Shown here piece after piece: positions 26,610-34,130 of a stretch of 41,360 bases of DNA (positions within the stretch are counted from its first letter, which is position 1; every line of letters begins with the position of its first letter). The position numbers and the translations under genes were made by a program. The stretch spans positions 1 through 41,360 of the forward strand of contig JAUHYU010000042.1 in assembly GCA_030426345.1 (NCBI GenBank), given 5' to 3'. This DNA comes from Bacteroidia bacterium (GTDB lineage Bacteria; Bacteroidota; Bacteroidia; Cytophagales; Cyclobacteriaceae). Under the pieces are notes generated by a model that was not told where the DNA came from, made no database searches, and saw only the letters and a program-made list of their open reading frames with translations.

Positions 26610-26697
26610 CGGAGAGGAAGGGATTCGAACCCCCGGTACCCTTATGGGGTACACTCGCTTTCCAAGCGAGCACCTTCGACCGCTCGGCCACCTCTCC
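26610..26697 (-). tRNA. tRNA-Ser (GGA)
   Basis: The 7-bp acceptor stem GGAGAGG (26697-26691) pairs with CCTCTCC (26617-26611), with discriminator G at 26610. The anticodon stem CTCGC/GCGAG encloses TTGGAAA, giving anticodon GGA. A long variable arm (GTACCCCATAAGGGTAC) marks it as a class II tRNA, and GGTTCGAATCC is the T loop. No CCA is encoded. Confidence 0.95.
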
Positions 26698-27028
26698 ATG
26701 CCTTTTTACAAGCCATGAACGCACAAATAAATCAATAAAAATCACTTTATCCAAATTTTACTTTTCTTTTTTAAATCAATTCAAATCTGCATTTTGCTGG
26801 CACAATATGGTATTATTTTTTCATTTTTTAAACTACAACTTACATTCATTTGATCGTGTAAGAACTTGAGTTTAATGGCAACTGAATACGGTACTACGTA
26901 AATACTGCTTTTTTCTCGTTTAGACTATATAGCACAGTTTGAAAAGGAGTCGAACATACATGTCCCCTCAATGCGGAGGTTTATTAAAAAAGCCTCAGAA
27001 ATCCATGGTAAGGTCTCACGAATTTTCT
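26698..27028. other. 331-bp intergenic region with one motif half-site
   Basis: AT-rich, with no gene visible. It holds the half-site at 26985-27008 near the end of tatD and a small stem (CCTC...GAGG near 26967-26978). The GGAGTCGAAC string at 26946-26955 recalls a tRNA T arm but has no partner halves. Confidence 0.5.
26985..27008. repeat. Dispersed motif, half-site at the end of tatD
   Basis: AAAAAAGCCTCAGAAATCC is followed by ATGG; exact 9-mer at 26999-27007. On the minus strand it reads CCATGGATTTCTGAGGC and then a run of six T, 21 bp after the tatD stop, so it may help end that transcript. Confidence 0.65.
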
Positions 27029-27808
27029 TCATCTATGGTCGGACTGGAAGACTCTTTCTGCATTTATTGTGGTTGTTTTTGAAACTTTAATCACCTCACA
27101 ATTTTTTAATTCCGCAATTTTAGATGCAATGATTGGGATGTATGATGGCTGATTTCGCTTACCACGATGCGGAGTCGGGGCGAGATATGGACTGTCAGTT
27201 TCCAATACAATGTGCTCTAAATCCATGCTGGGGATTACCTTGTCCAGTCCGCCATTTTTGAAAGTTGCTACTCCACCGATACCTAATAAAAAATTGAGAT
27301 CAATAATTTTTTTGGCATGTTCTGAAGTGCCACTAAAACAATGAAAAATCCCTTTTAGGTTTCCATCCTGATGTTTTTCTATTATCTCGATGGTCAAGTC
27401 AATAGATTCCCGGCAATGAATTACGATAGGCAATCCCAATTCTTTGGCCCAATTTATCTGCGTTTCAAAAGCGGCAATTTGTTCGTCGAGATGTGTTTTA
27501 TCCCAATACAGATCAAGCCCTATTTCACCAATGGCACAAAAAGCTCGTCGGTCAAGCCATGATTTTATGATATCGAGTTCTTTTTTGTATTCATTTTTTA
27601 CATAGCATGGATGCAGGCCCATCATGGGGATGCAATAATTTTCATACTTATCTTCTACGCGAAGCATGCTTTCAATGGTCTTGCTATCTATATTTGGCAT
27701 GTAAATACGCTCAACTCCCGCTGTTTTCGCGTTTTTAATTACTCCATCCAAATCATCTTCGAATTCGGGCAAGTAGATGTGTGCATGGGTTTCAATCCAT
27801 TTTGTCAT
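27029..27808 (-). CDS. TatD-family metal-dependent hydrolase
   Basis: This 259-residue cytoplasmic protein is a TIM-barrel amidohydrolase of the TatD (YcfH/YabD) type. Metal ligands are visible: H8 and H10 in ETHAH, E95 in GEIGLDLY, H131 in VIHCRES, H156 in FHCFSG and D205 in ETDSPYLAP. Family members are DNases acting on 3' ends or D-aminoacyl hydrolases; nuclease activity is the usual finding. It is the last gene of a run of minus-strand genes starting with the glycosyltransferase at 32340, separated from the deacetylase by 35 bp. Confidence 0.92.
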   Translation of the reverse strand: MTKWIETHAHIYLPEFEDDLDGVIKNAKTAGVERIYMPNIDSKTIESMLRVEDKYENYCIPMMGLHPCYVKNEYKKELDIIKSWLDRRAFCAIGEIGLDLYWDKTHLDEQIAAFETQINWAKELGLPIVIHCRESIDLTIEIIEKHQDGNLKGIFHCFSGTSEHAKKIIDLNFLLGIGGVATFKNGGLDKVIPSMDLEHIVLETDSPYLAPTPHRGKRNQPSYIPIIASKIAELKNCEVIKVSKTTTINAERVFQSDHR

Positions 27809-27843
27809 ATGTGGTAAAATTATGAATTAGCGTATTTTACAAT

Positions 27844-28482
27844 TTATCTAAGGACAATATTTTTAAAACAGAAACCTTTTTCTGCGAAGTATTTCAGATA
27901 GCGCGGGAGCATGTATTTTAATTTTTCTTCCGCTTTGTAATTATCATGAAATACAACAACAGATCCTGATTCTGTGAATTTCATGGATTTTTGAAGGCTT
28001 TTATGCGCGGAGTGCGAGCTATCAAAGTCATAGGCCAATACATCCCACATGATGATCTGATATTTTTCTTTAAGATGCTGGATTTGATTAAAGGTAATTT
28101 GCCCATGGGGTGGTCTAAACAATGGTTTTGCTTGTTGTTGAAACTGTGCGATTTGCGTTTGGCATAGATCAATATTTTGCTTGTAGTCATCATTTGAAGT
28201 ACTCCAGCCTTTTAAATGATTAAAAGTATGGTTGCCCAATGTATGGCCTCTTTTTACAATTTCTTCACATATTTTTGGGTGTTTTTTGATATTATCTCCG
28301 ACACAAAAAAAGGTTGCTTTGGCATCATATTCATCCAGTTGTCCCAATACATATTCTGTCAAGTGCGGGATAGGTCCATCATCAAAAGTGAGGTAAATGG
28401 TTTTTTCTTTTGCCGGAATGTTCCACACTAGATCGCTGAAAAAGATTTTGAGAAGAATGGGGATTTTATAAAAATGGAACAA
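27844..28482 (-). CDS. Polysaccharide deacetylase (CE4, NodB-like)
   Basis: This 212-residue protein carries the NodB homology domain: TFDDGP with D34 and D35, GNHTFNH with H85 and H89 for zinc, RPPHG (R123) and a C-terminal VVFHDN with the catalytic His. It would deacetylate a peptidoglycan or exopolysaccharide amino sugar. The frame has no ATG near the N-terminus; TTG at 28482 is the best start because the following FHFYKIPILLKIFFSDLVW segment is typical of Bacteroidota homologues. This N-terminus may be a membrane anchor. A motif copy at 27982-27990 encodes Lys-Ser-Met near residue 165. Confidence 0.9.
   Translation of the reverse strand: MFHFYKIPILLKIFFSDLVWNIPAKEKTIYLTFDDGPIPHLTEYVLGQLDEYDAKATFFCVGDNIKKHPKICEEIVKRGHTLGNHTFNHLKGWSTSNDDYKQNIDLCQTQIAQFQQQAKPLFRPPHGQITFNQIQHLKEKYQIIMWDVLAYDFDSSHSAHKSLQKSMKFTESGSVVVFHDNYKAEEKLKYMLPRYLKYFAEKGFCFKNIVLR
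27982..28000 (-). repeat. Extended motif copy inside the deacetylase gene
   Basis: CATGGATTTTTGAAGGCTT carries both the core and the AGGC-T-tract flank of the intergenic palindromes. On the coding strand it reads as Lys-Ser-Leu-Gln-Lys-Ser-Met. Confidence 0.6.
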
Positions 28483-28492
28483 GGTTTCTGAA

Positions 28493-29716
28493 TTATATTT
28501 TTGAGTTCACCTTACAGGTAAAAAGCGTAATATCGTCGTTGAAGCTGTTTTCTTCTTTAAAATTATCCATTGTTTTCACGATCAAAGCATTCAATTCAGC
28601 AGGTTCCAGGTCCGAATTTTCTTCGATCACTCTGAGCAGTTGGTCAGTACCAAACTCTTCTCCTTTCGAATTGTTGAGTTCTGTCAATCCATCGGTGAAT
28701 CCGCAAAACAGAAAATCCTCTATTTCATCAACAGTGCCAACATTCAAAAAAGGAAGCTCAGGAAATGCCCCCAATACTGTGGAACCTTCCTCGAGCATCA
28801 GTAATTTTCCATTATGCACAAGCACGGGCGGATTATGCCCCGAATTGACAAACTTCAATTCCATGGATTTTTTATCATATATAGCCACAAAGAAAGTAAT
28901 GAAATGCTGCCCCTCCGCATTGGACATTACCTGATGATTAAGCTCCGTGATTATTTCTTTTAGTTCCGAAGTTTGTCGGGTTAGTGTGCGTAGTGACGCC
29001 TGAAAATTGGACATCAGTAATGCTGCAGGAATGCCCTTCCCTGAAACATCTGCAATACAAAACAAGATCTGATGATCACTTATTTCTATATAATCATAAA
29101 AATCCCCTCCAATGCTATGGTGCGGTTTATAATAAGTATCCACTTTGATCTCCGGGGTATTGGGCAGGTTTTTTGTGAGCAAAAATTGCTGCACATTTTC
29201 AGCAATCTTCAATTCTCGACGGAGCATTTGTTGCTCCATCTGTAGCCGTACAAGCTTTTTATTTTCGATGGCAACAATTATAATATTGCTCAGTGCCTGA
29301 ATAAAGTTAGTATTAATTCCCTCGCCATTTGTCGGGCTAGAGCCACACATAAATACGAATGCTAATTTTTGATCTTTATGGGCGATGGGAATGATGACAT
29401 TAAATTCGCTTCTAAACAAGGAGTCATCATTTTCTGAAATGGAAGTGATCTTTTCATAATCTAAATATCGCGCATCAAAAGCTACACCTTTAAAATTAGC
29501 TTTAGTTCCGAAATTCACCTTGCATTCCCATTGTTCGTCAAATACATAGAGTGCTAATTTCTTTATATTGAGATTTCCCCTGACAGTAAACCCATAAATT
29601 TTATATAAAGATGCTTCTGGTAGGTTGTTGTTGATCGCCTGAGTAATTTCAAGAAGAGCGGTGAGTTCCAACTCTTTTAAATCCAATCGCGCTTTTATTG
29701 CTTCGTTTTGCTTCAT
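28493..29716 (-). CDS. GAF-SpoIIE (PP2C-type) serine/threonine phosphatase
   Basis: This 407-residue cytoplasmic protein has a GAF-like sensor domain at about residues 25-150, a coiled-coil linker (QMEQQMLRRELKIAENVQQF) and a SpoIIE/RsbU-type phosphatase domain at about 190-405. Manganese-binding residues are in GGDFYDY, ADVSGKGIPAALLM, FTDGLTE and NDDITLF. Such proteins usually control an anti-sigma or STAS-type partner switch in the general stress response, but no anti-sigma kinase or STAS gene is close by. Its ATG overlaps the stop codon of the OppC-like gene by one base, so both come from one transcript. Confidence 0.9.
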   Translation of the reverse strand: MKQNEAIKARLDLKELELTALLEITQAINNNLPEASLYKIYGFTVRGNLNIKKLALYVFDEQWECKVNFGTKANFKGVAFDARYLDYEKITSISENDDSLFRSEFNVIIPIAHKDQKLAFVFMCGSSPTNGEGINTNFIQALSNIIIVAIENKKLVRLQMEQQMLRRELKIAENVQQFLLTKNLPNTPEIKVDTYYKPHHSIGGDFYDYIEISDHQILFCIADVSGKGIPAALLMSNFQASLRTLTRQTSELKEIITELNHQVMSNAEGQHFITFFVAIYDKKSMELKFVNSGHNPPVLVHNGKLLMLEEGSTVLGAFPELPFLNVGTVDEIEDFLFCGFTDGLTELNNSKGEEFGTDQLLRVIEENSDLEPAELNALIVKTMDNFKEENSFNDDITLFTCKVNSKI

Positions 29717-30942
29717 TAGTCCAATCTTGTTTTAGGGTCGTAGGCATCGCGAAGGCCATTACCCAGTAAATTAAAAGCCAGAACTAAAATACAAACTGCT
29801 AGTCCGGGAAATAGTATTAAATGCAAACTATTTTTAGTGCCAATAGCTTGAAACCCTTCATAAATCATCACTCCCCATGAAGGTGTCGGAGGTTGTACTC
29901 CCAAGCCCAAAAAGCTTAGGCCTGCTTCCAAAAGAATAGCCGCCGCGAAATTGGCAGTGGCGATCACAATCAGCGGACCTGCAATGTTGGGCAAGATATG
30001 CACAAAAACGATCCTGAAATTTTTGATGCCAAATGCTCTGGCGGCTTCCACATATAGTTTTTCCTTGATGGTCATTATCTGGCCACGCATGACCCGGGCC
30101 ACATCAACCCACATGGTGAGACCAACCGCCACAAAAGCCACCCAAACTCCACGGCTTTGCAATGCCATACTGATGGCAATCACGAGTATAATTCCTGGAA
30201 TAGACCAAATGACGGACATAAACCACATCACAAACATATCGATCTTTCCTCCAAAAAAGCCAGAAACTGAACCGAAAAACATCCCTAAAACCATGGAAAT
30301 CAATACGGAAACAAATCCAATGGAAAGGGAAATTCTGGTCCCGTACATGAGTCTGCTCAGCATATCTCGGCCCATCTTGTCTGTGCCGAGCCAGTAAGTT
30401 CTGGTTTCGATATTATTGGAATGGAATTCTTCAACCAAATCCTGATAAGAGATCATTTCACTTTTCTCATCGATCGTTTTGTATTTTATCATATCGCTTT
30501 CTGATACGAGATTGTCAGCTGAAGCATGATACAGAGCCAACGGCTTCACCACATCGAGGAGTGAATATTCCTTTCCATAATTTTTTTTTCCAAAAATGTT
30601 CACTTTTACCATGAGCCCCTCAACGACATAATCATAAACGGGCACGATTATATAGGCACTTTCCTGACCATGCAGGGCTTTTTGGATAAAATTTCTTTGC
30701 TCGATAATCCTGTTCTTCCGGATTTTTAAGAAGGTTGCCTCAAAGCCTGGCGGTTGCTTCTGAATTTGTACGGCACCATCATTGGCATCTGGAGTATGAT
30801 CCGGCATGACCAGATACCCCAACAGAGCAATAATAATTGAAGTGGTAATCACTGTGATACCAAAAGCGGCAAGCTTGTTTCTTTTTAGTCTCTGTCTAGT
30901 GTAGTAACCTGGGGGTTTTGCGTCCTCAGTGATTTTGCTCAT
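29716..30942 (-). CDS. OppC/DppC-like ABC transporter permease
   Basis: This 408-residue inner-membrane protein is a binding-protein-dependent permease. After an N-terminal helix (AAFGITVITTSIIIALLGYL) comes an unusually long extracytoplasmic part of about 130 residues. Then LGTDKMGRDMLSRLMYGTR, the coupling EAA loop EAARAFGIKNFRIVFVHILPN, and five more helices follow the OppC pattern. Peptide uptake (or another oligopeptide-like substrate) is expected. The partner permease, ATPase and binding-protein genes are not in the window, so it works with subunits encoded elsewhere. It overlaps the small gene before it by one base. Confidence 0.9.
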   Translation of the reverse strand: MSKITEDAKPPGYYTRQRLKRNKLAAFGITVITTSIIIALLGYLVMPDHTPDANDGAVQIQKQPPGFEATFLKIRKNRIIEQRNFIQKALHGQESAYIIVPVYDYVVEGLMVKVNIFGKKNYGKEYSLLDVVKPLALYHASADNLVSESDMIKYKTIDEKSEMISYQDLVEEFHSNNIETRTYWLGTDKMGRDMLSRLMYGTRISLSIGFVSVLISMVLGMFFGSVSGFFGGKIDMFVMWFMSVIWSIPGIILVIAISMALQSRGVWVAFVAVGLTMWVDVARVMRGQIMTIKEKLYVEAARAFGIKNFRIVFVHILPNIAGPLIVIATANFAAAILLEAGLSFLGLGVQPPTPSWGVMIYEGFQAIGTKNSLHLILFPGLAVCILVLAFNLLGNGLRDAYDPKTRLD

Positions 30943-31199
30943 TAAAAATTGCTATTATGTGCGAGTAGCCCTGCTTTGCTGGCAAGGTAGTGATATTTGG
31001 CAAAACTATTTTCAAAATCAACATCTTCAATATCCAATTCCTCTGATGGAGATTTATAGCATTTTACCCATCCTTTATCCAGCAATTCCCGTAAGGTAGA
31101 TTTCATATCTTCTTCATCCATTTTCACAGTTTCAATAAGATATGAATATGGTTGCAAAAAGTACAGTTCATCGAGTACATCAAATTCAAAATCCGTCAT
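30942..31199 (-). CDS. Small protein of unknown function
   Basis: I choose ATG 31199 (85 residues) because the stop of the upstream glycosyltransferase (31201-31203) is one base before it (TAACATG); the longer frame from 31304 lies inside that gene. The sequence MTDFEFDVLDELYFLQPYSY, then LIETVKMDEEDMKSTLRELLDKGWVKCY, looks like a small winged-helix fold with a helix-turn-helix in MDEEDMKSTLRELLDKG, but I cannot name a family. The C-terminus has KYHYLASKAGLLAHNS. It shares one transcript with the glycosyltransferase and permease. A DNA-binding or adaptor role is a guess from the fold only. Confidence 0.7.
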   Translation of the reverse strand: MTDFEFDVLDELYFLQPYSYLIETVKMDEEDMKSTLRELLDKGWVKCYKSPSEELDIEDVDFENSFAKYHYLASKAGLLAHNSNF

Positions 31200-31200
31200 G

Positions 31201-32340
31201 TTATCGAGTTTTATGCGTTCTTCCCTTCCATTGATAATCTCCAAAATGCACGGAAACTCCAATGAATAGGGCATAAACAGGGTATAAAAATTCACAGAGT
31301 ACAAAGACCCAAAAGTGAAATCGCAAATTGCAAAAATCCATCACTTTCTTCAAGAGGAAATAATCAAGAATTATTTTAATTCCCATAAAAAAACTGAAAT
31401 CCCAAATAACGGATGGTATCGCAATCGCTAGAGAAATACCTGCAATGATTGTGACATAATGCACAAACAAAAACACTGGCAAAACCCAACTTGCTGACAG
31501 GAGATATTGATTCCACTTAGATGCCCACCGCTTGCGTTGATGGATGAGTTTTAGTAAAGAATTTTGAGGGAACGTATAAACCATGGATTTTGAGGCCTTT
31601 TTGAAGATGACAGAGCCCCAAAAGGCTGCATGGATCTTTTGCATCAGAAATACATCGTCACCCGAAGAATGGCCTTCAAATCCATGATATCCATTTACGG
31701 CAAGGAAAGCATCCTTGCGAAATGCGAGATTGGCTCCGTTGCACATCAGGGGGTATCCTTGCGCGATCATGGCCGCTCCAGTGCCAATAAGGCTTGCAAA
31801 TTCCATGGATTGGATTTTGGAGAAAAAGTCATTCTTCCCGGCAAGAGCAACCGGCCCCGCTACGAAGTTTGTGTTTTTATTTATAAAAGGGGAAACCATG
31901 GATTCTAGCCACTTTTCACCGAACCAACAGTCGCCATCCGTCATCAAGATTACTTCACCTTTTGCGGCTTCGATGCCCTTCATCAGCGCGGATTTTTTAG
32001 GAGTTATTTTCTGGTTTGGAATGTATCTATTCTCAAGTATTTTCATGGAAAATAAAGCCTTTTTCTGAAATTTTTGAATCAATGGGACCGTGTTGTCTGT
32101 CGAACTGTCGTCCACCAAAATCACTTCATATTGATCGGAAGGAAATGACTGGTGTCCAAGCGCTGCCAACAATTTTTCCATGTTCTTTCCTTCATTCCGC
32201 ACGGCGATCACTACAGAGACAAAAATAGGTTCTGAGGTTTTAGAGGGTGTTTCATCATCAGACATGGAATTCCAGCCATGTATAATCCATGCCATGAAGC
32301 CACAGTAAAGCGCAAAGGATATAAAAAAATATAGCAGCAT
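31201..32340 (-). CDS. Glycosyltransferase family 2, membrane-associated
   Basis: This 379-residue protein has an N-terminal helix (YFFISFALYCGFMAWII), a GT-A domain, and about three C-terminal helices. Key motifs are VSVVIAVRNEGKN, VILVDDSSTDNT, the metal-binding TDGD, GGDD-equivalent SGDDVFLM and the processive-type HQRKRW (QxxRW variant). It resembles enzymes that extend surface polysaccharides or glycolipids. It begins a run with a small protein, an OppC-like permease, a SpoIIE phosphatase, a deacetylase and tatD. The gene holds two exact motif copies (31582, 31678) and three close ones (31803, 31897, 32046), the densest coding cluster in the window. Confidence 0.9.
   Translation of the reverse strand: MLLYFFISFALYCGFMAWIIHGWNSMSDDETPSKTSEPIFVSVVIAVRNEGKNMEKLLAALGHQSFPSDQYEVILVDDSSTDNTVPLIQKFQKKALFSMKILENRYIPNQKITPKKSALMKGIEAAKGEVILMTDGDCWFGEKWLESMVSPFINKNTNFVAGPVALAGKNDFFSKIQSMEFASLIGTGAAMIAQGYPLMCNGANLAFRKDAFLAVNGYHGFEGHSSGDDVFLMQKIHAAFWGSVIFKKASKSMVYTFPQNSLLKLIHQRKRWASKWNQYLLSASWVLPVFLFVHYVTIIAGISLAIAIPSVIWDFSFFMGIKIILDYFLLKKVMDFCNLRFHFWVFVLCEFLYPVYALFIGVSVHFGDYQWKGRTHKTR
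31581..31601 (-). repeat. Extended motif copy inside the glycosyltransferase gene
   Basis: CCATGGATTTTGAGGCCTTT, then T, is almost the full right arm of the intergenic palindromes. On the coding strand it gives Lys-Lys-Ala-Ser-Lys-Ser-Met-Val. Confidence 0.6.
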
Positions 32341-32407
32341 TGCGTGTAAAATTATGGAGTAATGACCAATTTTGAATACTTATCGGAGATTTAAAAAGGT
32401 ATTTCAC

Positions 32408-32971
32408 TTGAATAAAATCGCAACAACCACTTCTGAAAAAATCATTTTGGGCATGGATCCCGGCACATCAGTTATGGGCTACGGGGTGATTTTGGTGAAG
32501 GGAAATGCTGTCAGCATCATTCAGTATGGTGTTATCCATCTTTCTAAATATGTAGGGCATGAGCTGAAACTCAAAAAAATATTTGAGCGGGTCATCGGCA
32601 TTATCGATGATTTCGACCCCGATGAAGTTGCTCTCGAAGCACCATTCTATGGAAAAAACGTACAATCTATGCTCAAGCTTGGCCGCGCCCAAGGTGTGGC
32701 CATGGCGGCGGCACTTTCCAGAGAAATTCCTATCACAGAATATGCACCAAAAAAAGTAAAGCAATCCGTGACCGGAAATGGCAATGCTTCCAAAGAACAA
32801 GTAGCGAGCATGCTAAAATCCATCCTGAAATTTACAGAAGACCCAAAATTGCTTGATGCCACAGATGCCCTGGCAGTGGCACTCTGCCATCACTATAACG
32901 CGAATTCGCCCAATGCAAAATCAAAAAGTTGGAAAGCTTTTTTGAATGACAATCCAAATCGTGTAAAATAA
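32408..32971 (+). CDS. ruvC: Holliday junction resolvase RuvC
   Basis: RuvC is the dimeric endonuclease that cuts Holliday junctions together with RuvAB. The four acidic active-site residues are in [16 protein letters not shown] and LDATDAL. There is no ATG at the N-terminus: TTG at 32408 gives 187 residues and a typical short lead ([19 protein letters not shown]); TTG at 32372 would give 199. I favour 32408. The upstream gap to the divergent glycosyltransferase is 67 bp. The product is full length and all key residues are present. Confidence 0.92.
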   Translation: MNKIATTTSEKIILGMDPGTSVMGYGVILVKGNAVSIIQYGVIHLSKYVGHELKLKKIFERVIGIIDDFDPDEVALEAPFYGKNVQSMLKLGRAQGVAMAAALSREIPITEYAPKKVKQSVTGNGNASKEQVASMLKSILKFTEDPKLLDATDALAVALCHHYNANSPNAKSKSWKAFLNDNPNRVK

Positions 32972-32985
32972 TTAGAATTTGGCTC

Positions 32986-33384
32986 TTACGCTTTGGTAAA
33001 AGCTAAGCGGATTTCTTCGGCAATTTCTGCCAGCTTTTCCTCTGAAAGTTTCAATTTGGGATTAGTAAAATTCAGCTCTGACATTTGTGTGAAAGGGATC
33101 AAGTGAATATGGGCATGAGGTACTTCCAGTCCCATCACTGCCGTTCCGATGCGCTTTCCAGTCACTTGTTTCATGGATTTAGCAACCTTTTTTGCAAACA
33201 ATTGCAATGAAGTGTATAAGTCATCTTCAAGATCAAAAAGATAATCCACTTCCTGTTTTGGGATCACCAGCGTGTGCCCTTCAGTAAGTGGATTAATGTC
33301 TAAAAAGGCAATAGCATCTTCGCTTTCCGCCACGATGTGTGCGGGGATTTGCCTTTCGATGATCTTGGTGAAAATGCTGCTCAT
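32986..33384 (-). CDS. HIT-family (histidine triad) nucleotide hydrolase
   Basis: This 132-residue cytoplasmic protein has the histidine triad H90-A-H92-I-H94-L in VPHAHIHLIPF. FTKIIERQIPAHIVAES and FLDINPLTEGHTLVIPK are typical of the HinT branch, which removes AMP or lysine-AMP-type adducts. It overlaps the greA stop codon by one base, giving a greA-hinT transcript. A motif copy at 33172 encodes Lys-Ser-Met. Confidence 0.93.
   Translation of the reverse strand: MSSIFTKIIERQIPAHIVAESEDAIAFLDINPLTEGHTLVIPKQEVDYLFDLEDDLYTSLQLFAKKVAKSMKQVTGKRIGTAVMGLEVPHAHIHLIPFTQMSELNFTNPKLKLSEEKLAEIAEEIRLAFTKA
33172..33193 (-). repeat. Extended motif copy inside the HIT gene
   Basis: CATGGATTTAGCAACCTTT is followed by TTT, keeping the core and the T tract but with AACC for AGGC. 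It is read as Lys-Lys-Val-Ala-Lys-Ser-Met. Confidence 0.5.
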
Positions 33385-33854
33385 CAGAGAGAAATTTCCA
33401 ACAACTCAAATTCTACTTTTCCGGCAGGTATTTGGATTTCTGCAGATTCACCAACTTTCTTACCTAACAATCCTTTGCCGATAGGTGAGCTTATCGAGAT
33501 TTTTCCCGATTTCAAATCCGCTTCTTCTTCCGACACAAGCGTGTAAGTCATGGTGGCGCCGTTCTTTTTGTTTTTGATTTTTACTTTGGAAAGCACCGAT
33601 GCTTTGGAGATGTCAATGTTTTTCTCATCCATCACGCGCGCATTACCCACCACAGCTTCCAATTTTGCGATTTTCAATTCCAACAAACCCTGAGCATCTT
33701 TTGCTGCATCATACTCTGCATTTTCACTCAGGTCGCCTTTGTCACGAGCCTCAGCAATTTCCTTTGAAATATTGCTTCTTCCAGTCGTTCTCATGTAATT
33801 GAGCTCCTCTTTCAATTTATTGAGCCCTGCTTCAGTATAATAAGATATTGACAT
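33384..33854 (-). CDS. greA: Transcription elongation factor GreA
   Basis: This 156-residue GreA has the N-terminal coiled coil with the catalytic loop acids (ARDKGDLSENAEYDAAK) at about residues 36-52 and the C-terminal FKBP-like domain (VSKVKIKNKKNG... ISSPIGKGLLGKKVGE). It rescues paused RNA polymerase by stimulating transcript cleavage. The start ATG 33854 matches the family. Upstream it has a clear Bacteroidota-type promoter (34034-34003) and a leader of about 140 nt with two terminator-like hairpins, suggesting that its expression is controlled by early termination. Confidence 0.95.
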   Translation of the reverse strand: MSISYYTEAGLNKLKEELNYMRTTGRSNISKEIAEARDKGDLSENAEYDAAKDAQGLLELKIAKLEAVVGNARVMDEKNIDISKASVLSKVKIKNKKNGATMTYTLVSEEEADLKSGKISISSPIGKGLLGKKVGESAEIQIPAGKVEFELLEISL

Positions 33855-33880
33855 AGTTGTTATAGTTTATAAAATAAAAG

Positions 33881-33903
33881 AACGGCTCATTGCTGTAGCC
33901 GTT
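33881..33903 (-). terminator. Second hairpin with T-rich tail in the greA leader
   Basis: AACGGCT pairs with AGCCGTT (33897-33903 with 33881-33887, 7 bp, 9-nt loop). On the minus strand it is followed by CTTTTATTTTATAAAC and, 27 nt later, by the greA start codon. It is a possible attenuator. Confidence 0.5.
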
Positions 33904-33930
33904 ACGTGATATTCTCTGTTATAAATTTAA

Positions 33931-33996
33931 GAAAAAAAATCTGACGAAAGGTAGAAATTTATTCTTTTCACTTACGTGAAATGCTCCGTCAGATAT
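33931..33996 (-). ncRNA. Candidate leader RNA/attenuator upstream of greA
   Basis: Starting about where transcription from the 34003 promoter should begin, the minus strand has ATCTGACG (33994-33987), an inner hairpin TTTCAC-GTAA-GTGAAA (33981-33966), then CGTCAGAT (33946-33939) and eight T. The outer 8-bp stem plus T tract has the form of an intrinsic terminator, so a short RNA of about 60-65 nt may be made. E. coli greA has a comparable leader RNA (GraL), but I see no sequence likeness. Confidence 0.5.
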
Positions 33997-34002
33997 GAAA
34001 TA

Positions 34003-34034
34003 CAAAATTATACAATTTATGTGGAATGTACAAA
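34003..34034 (-). promoter_or_regulatory. Bacteroidota-type promoter of greA
   Basis: On the minus strand TTTG (34034-34031) and TAATTTTG (34010-34003) are separated by exactly 20 nt, the consensus arrangement. Transcription should begin near 33996. It is the best-formed promoter in the window. Confidence 0.65.
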
Positions 34035-34130
34035 GATATTACGTGGAGCGTACATAAAGGTATTTATCAGCTAATTTTGCGGTACAACCTGACCGTGCTT
34101 TTTTTTAATCTATAACTACTGTCAGATTTT

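Noticed and set aside
26946-26975. A GGAGTCGAAC string that recalls a tRNA T arm, as a second tRNA or tRNA remnant beside tRNA-Ser
   Set aside because: No acceptor, anticodon or D-arm halves can be folded around it; the likeness is limited to about ten bases.
31200-31304. A longer start for the small protein after the glycosyltransferase
   Set aside because: This part overlaps the end of the glycosyltransferase gene in another frame; TAACATG at 31203-31197 gives the expected tight junction.
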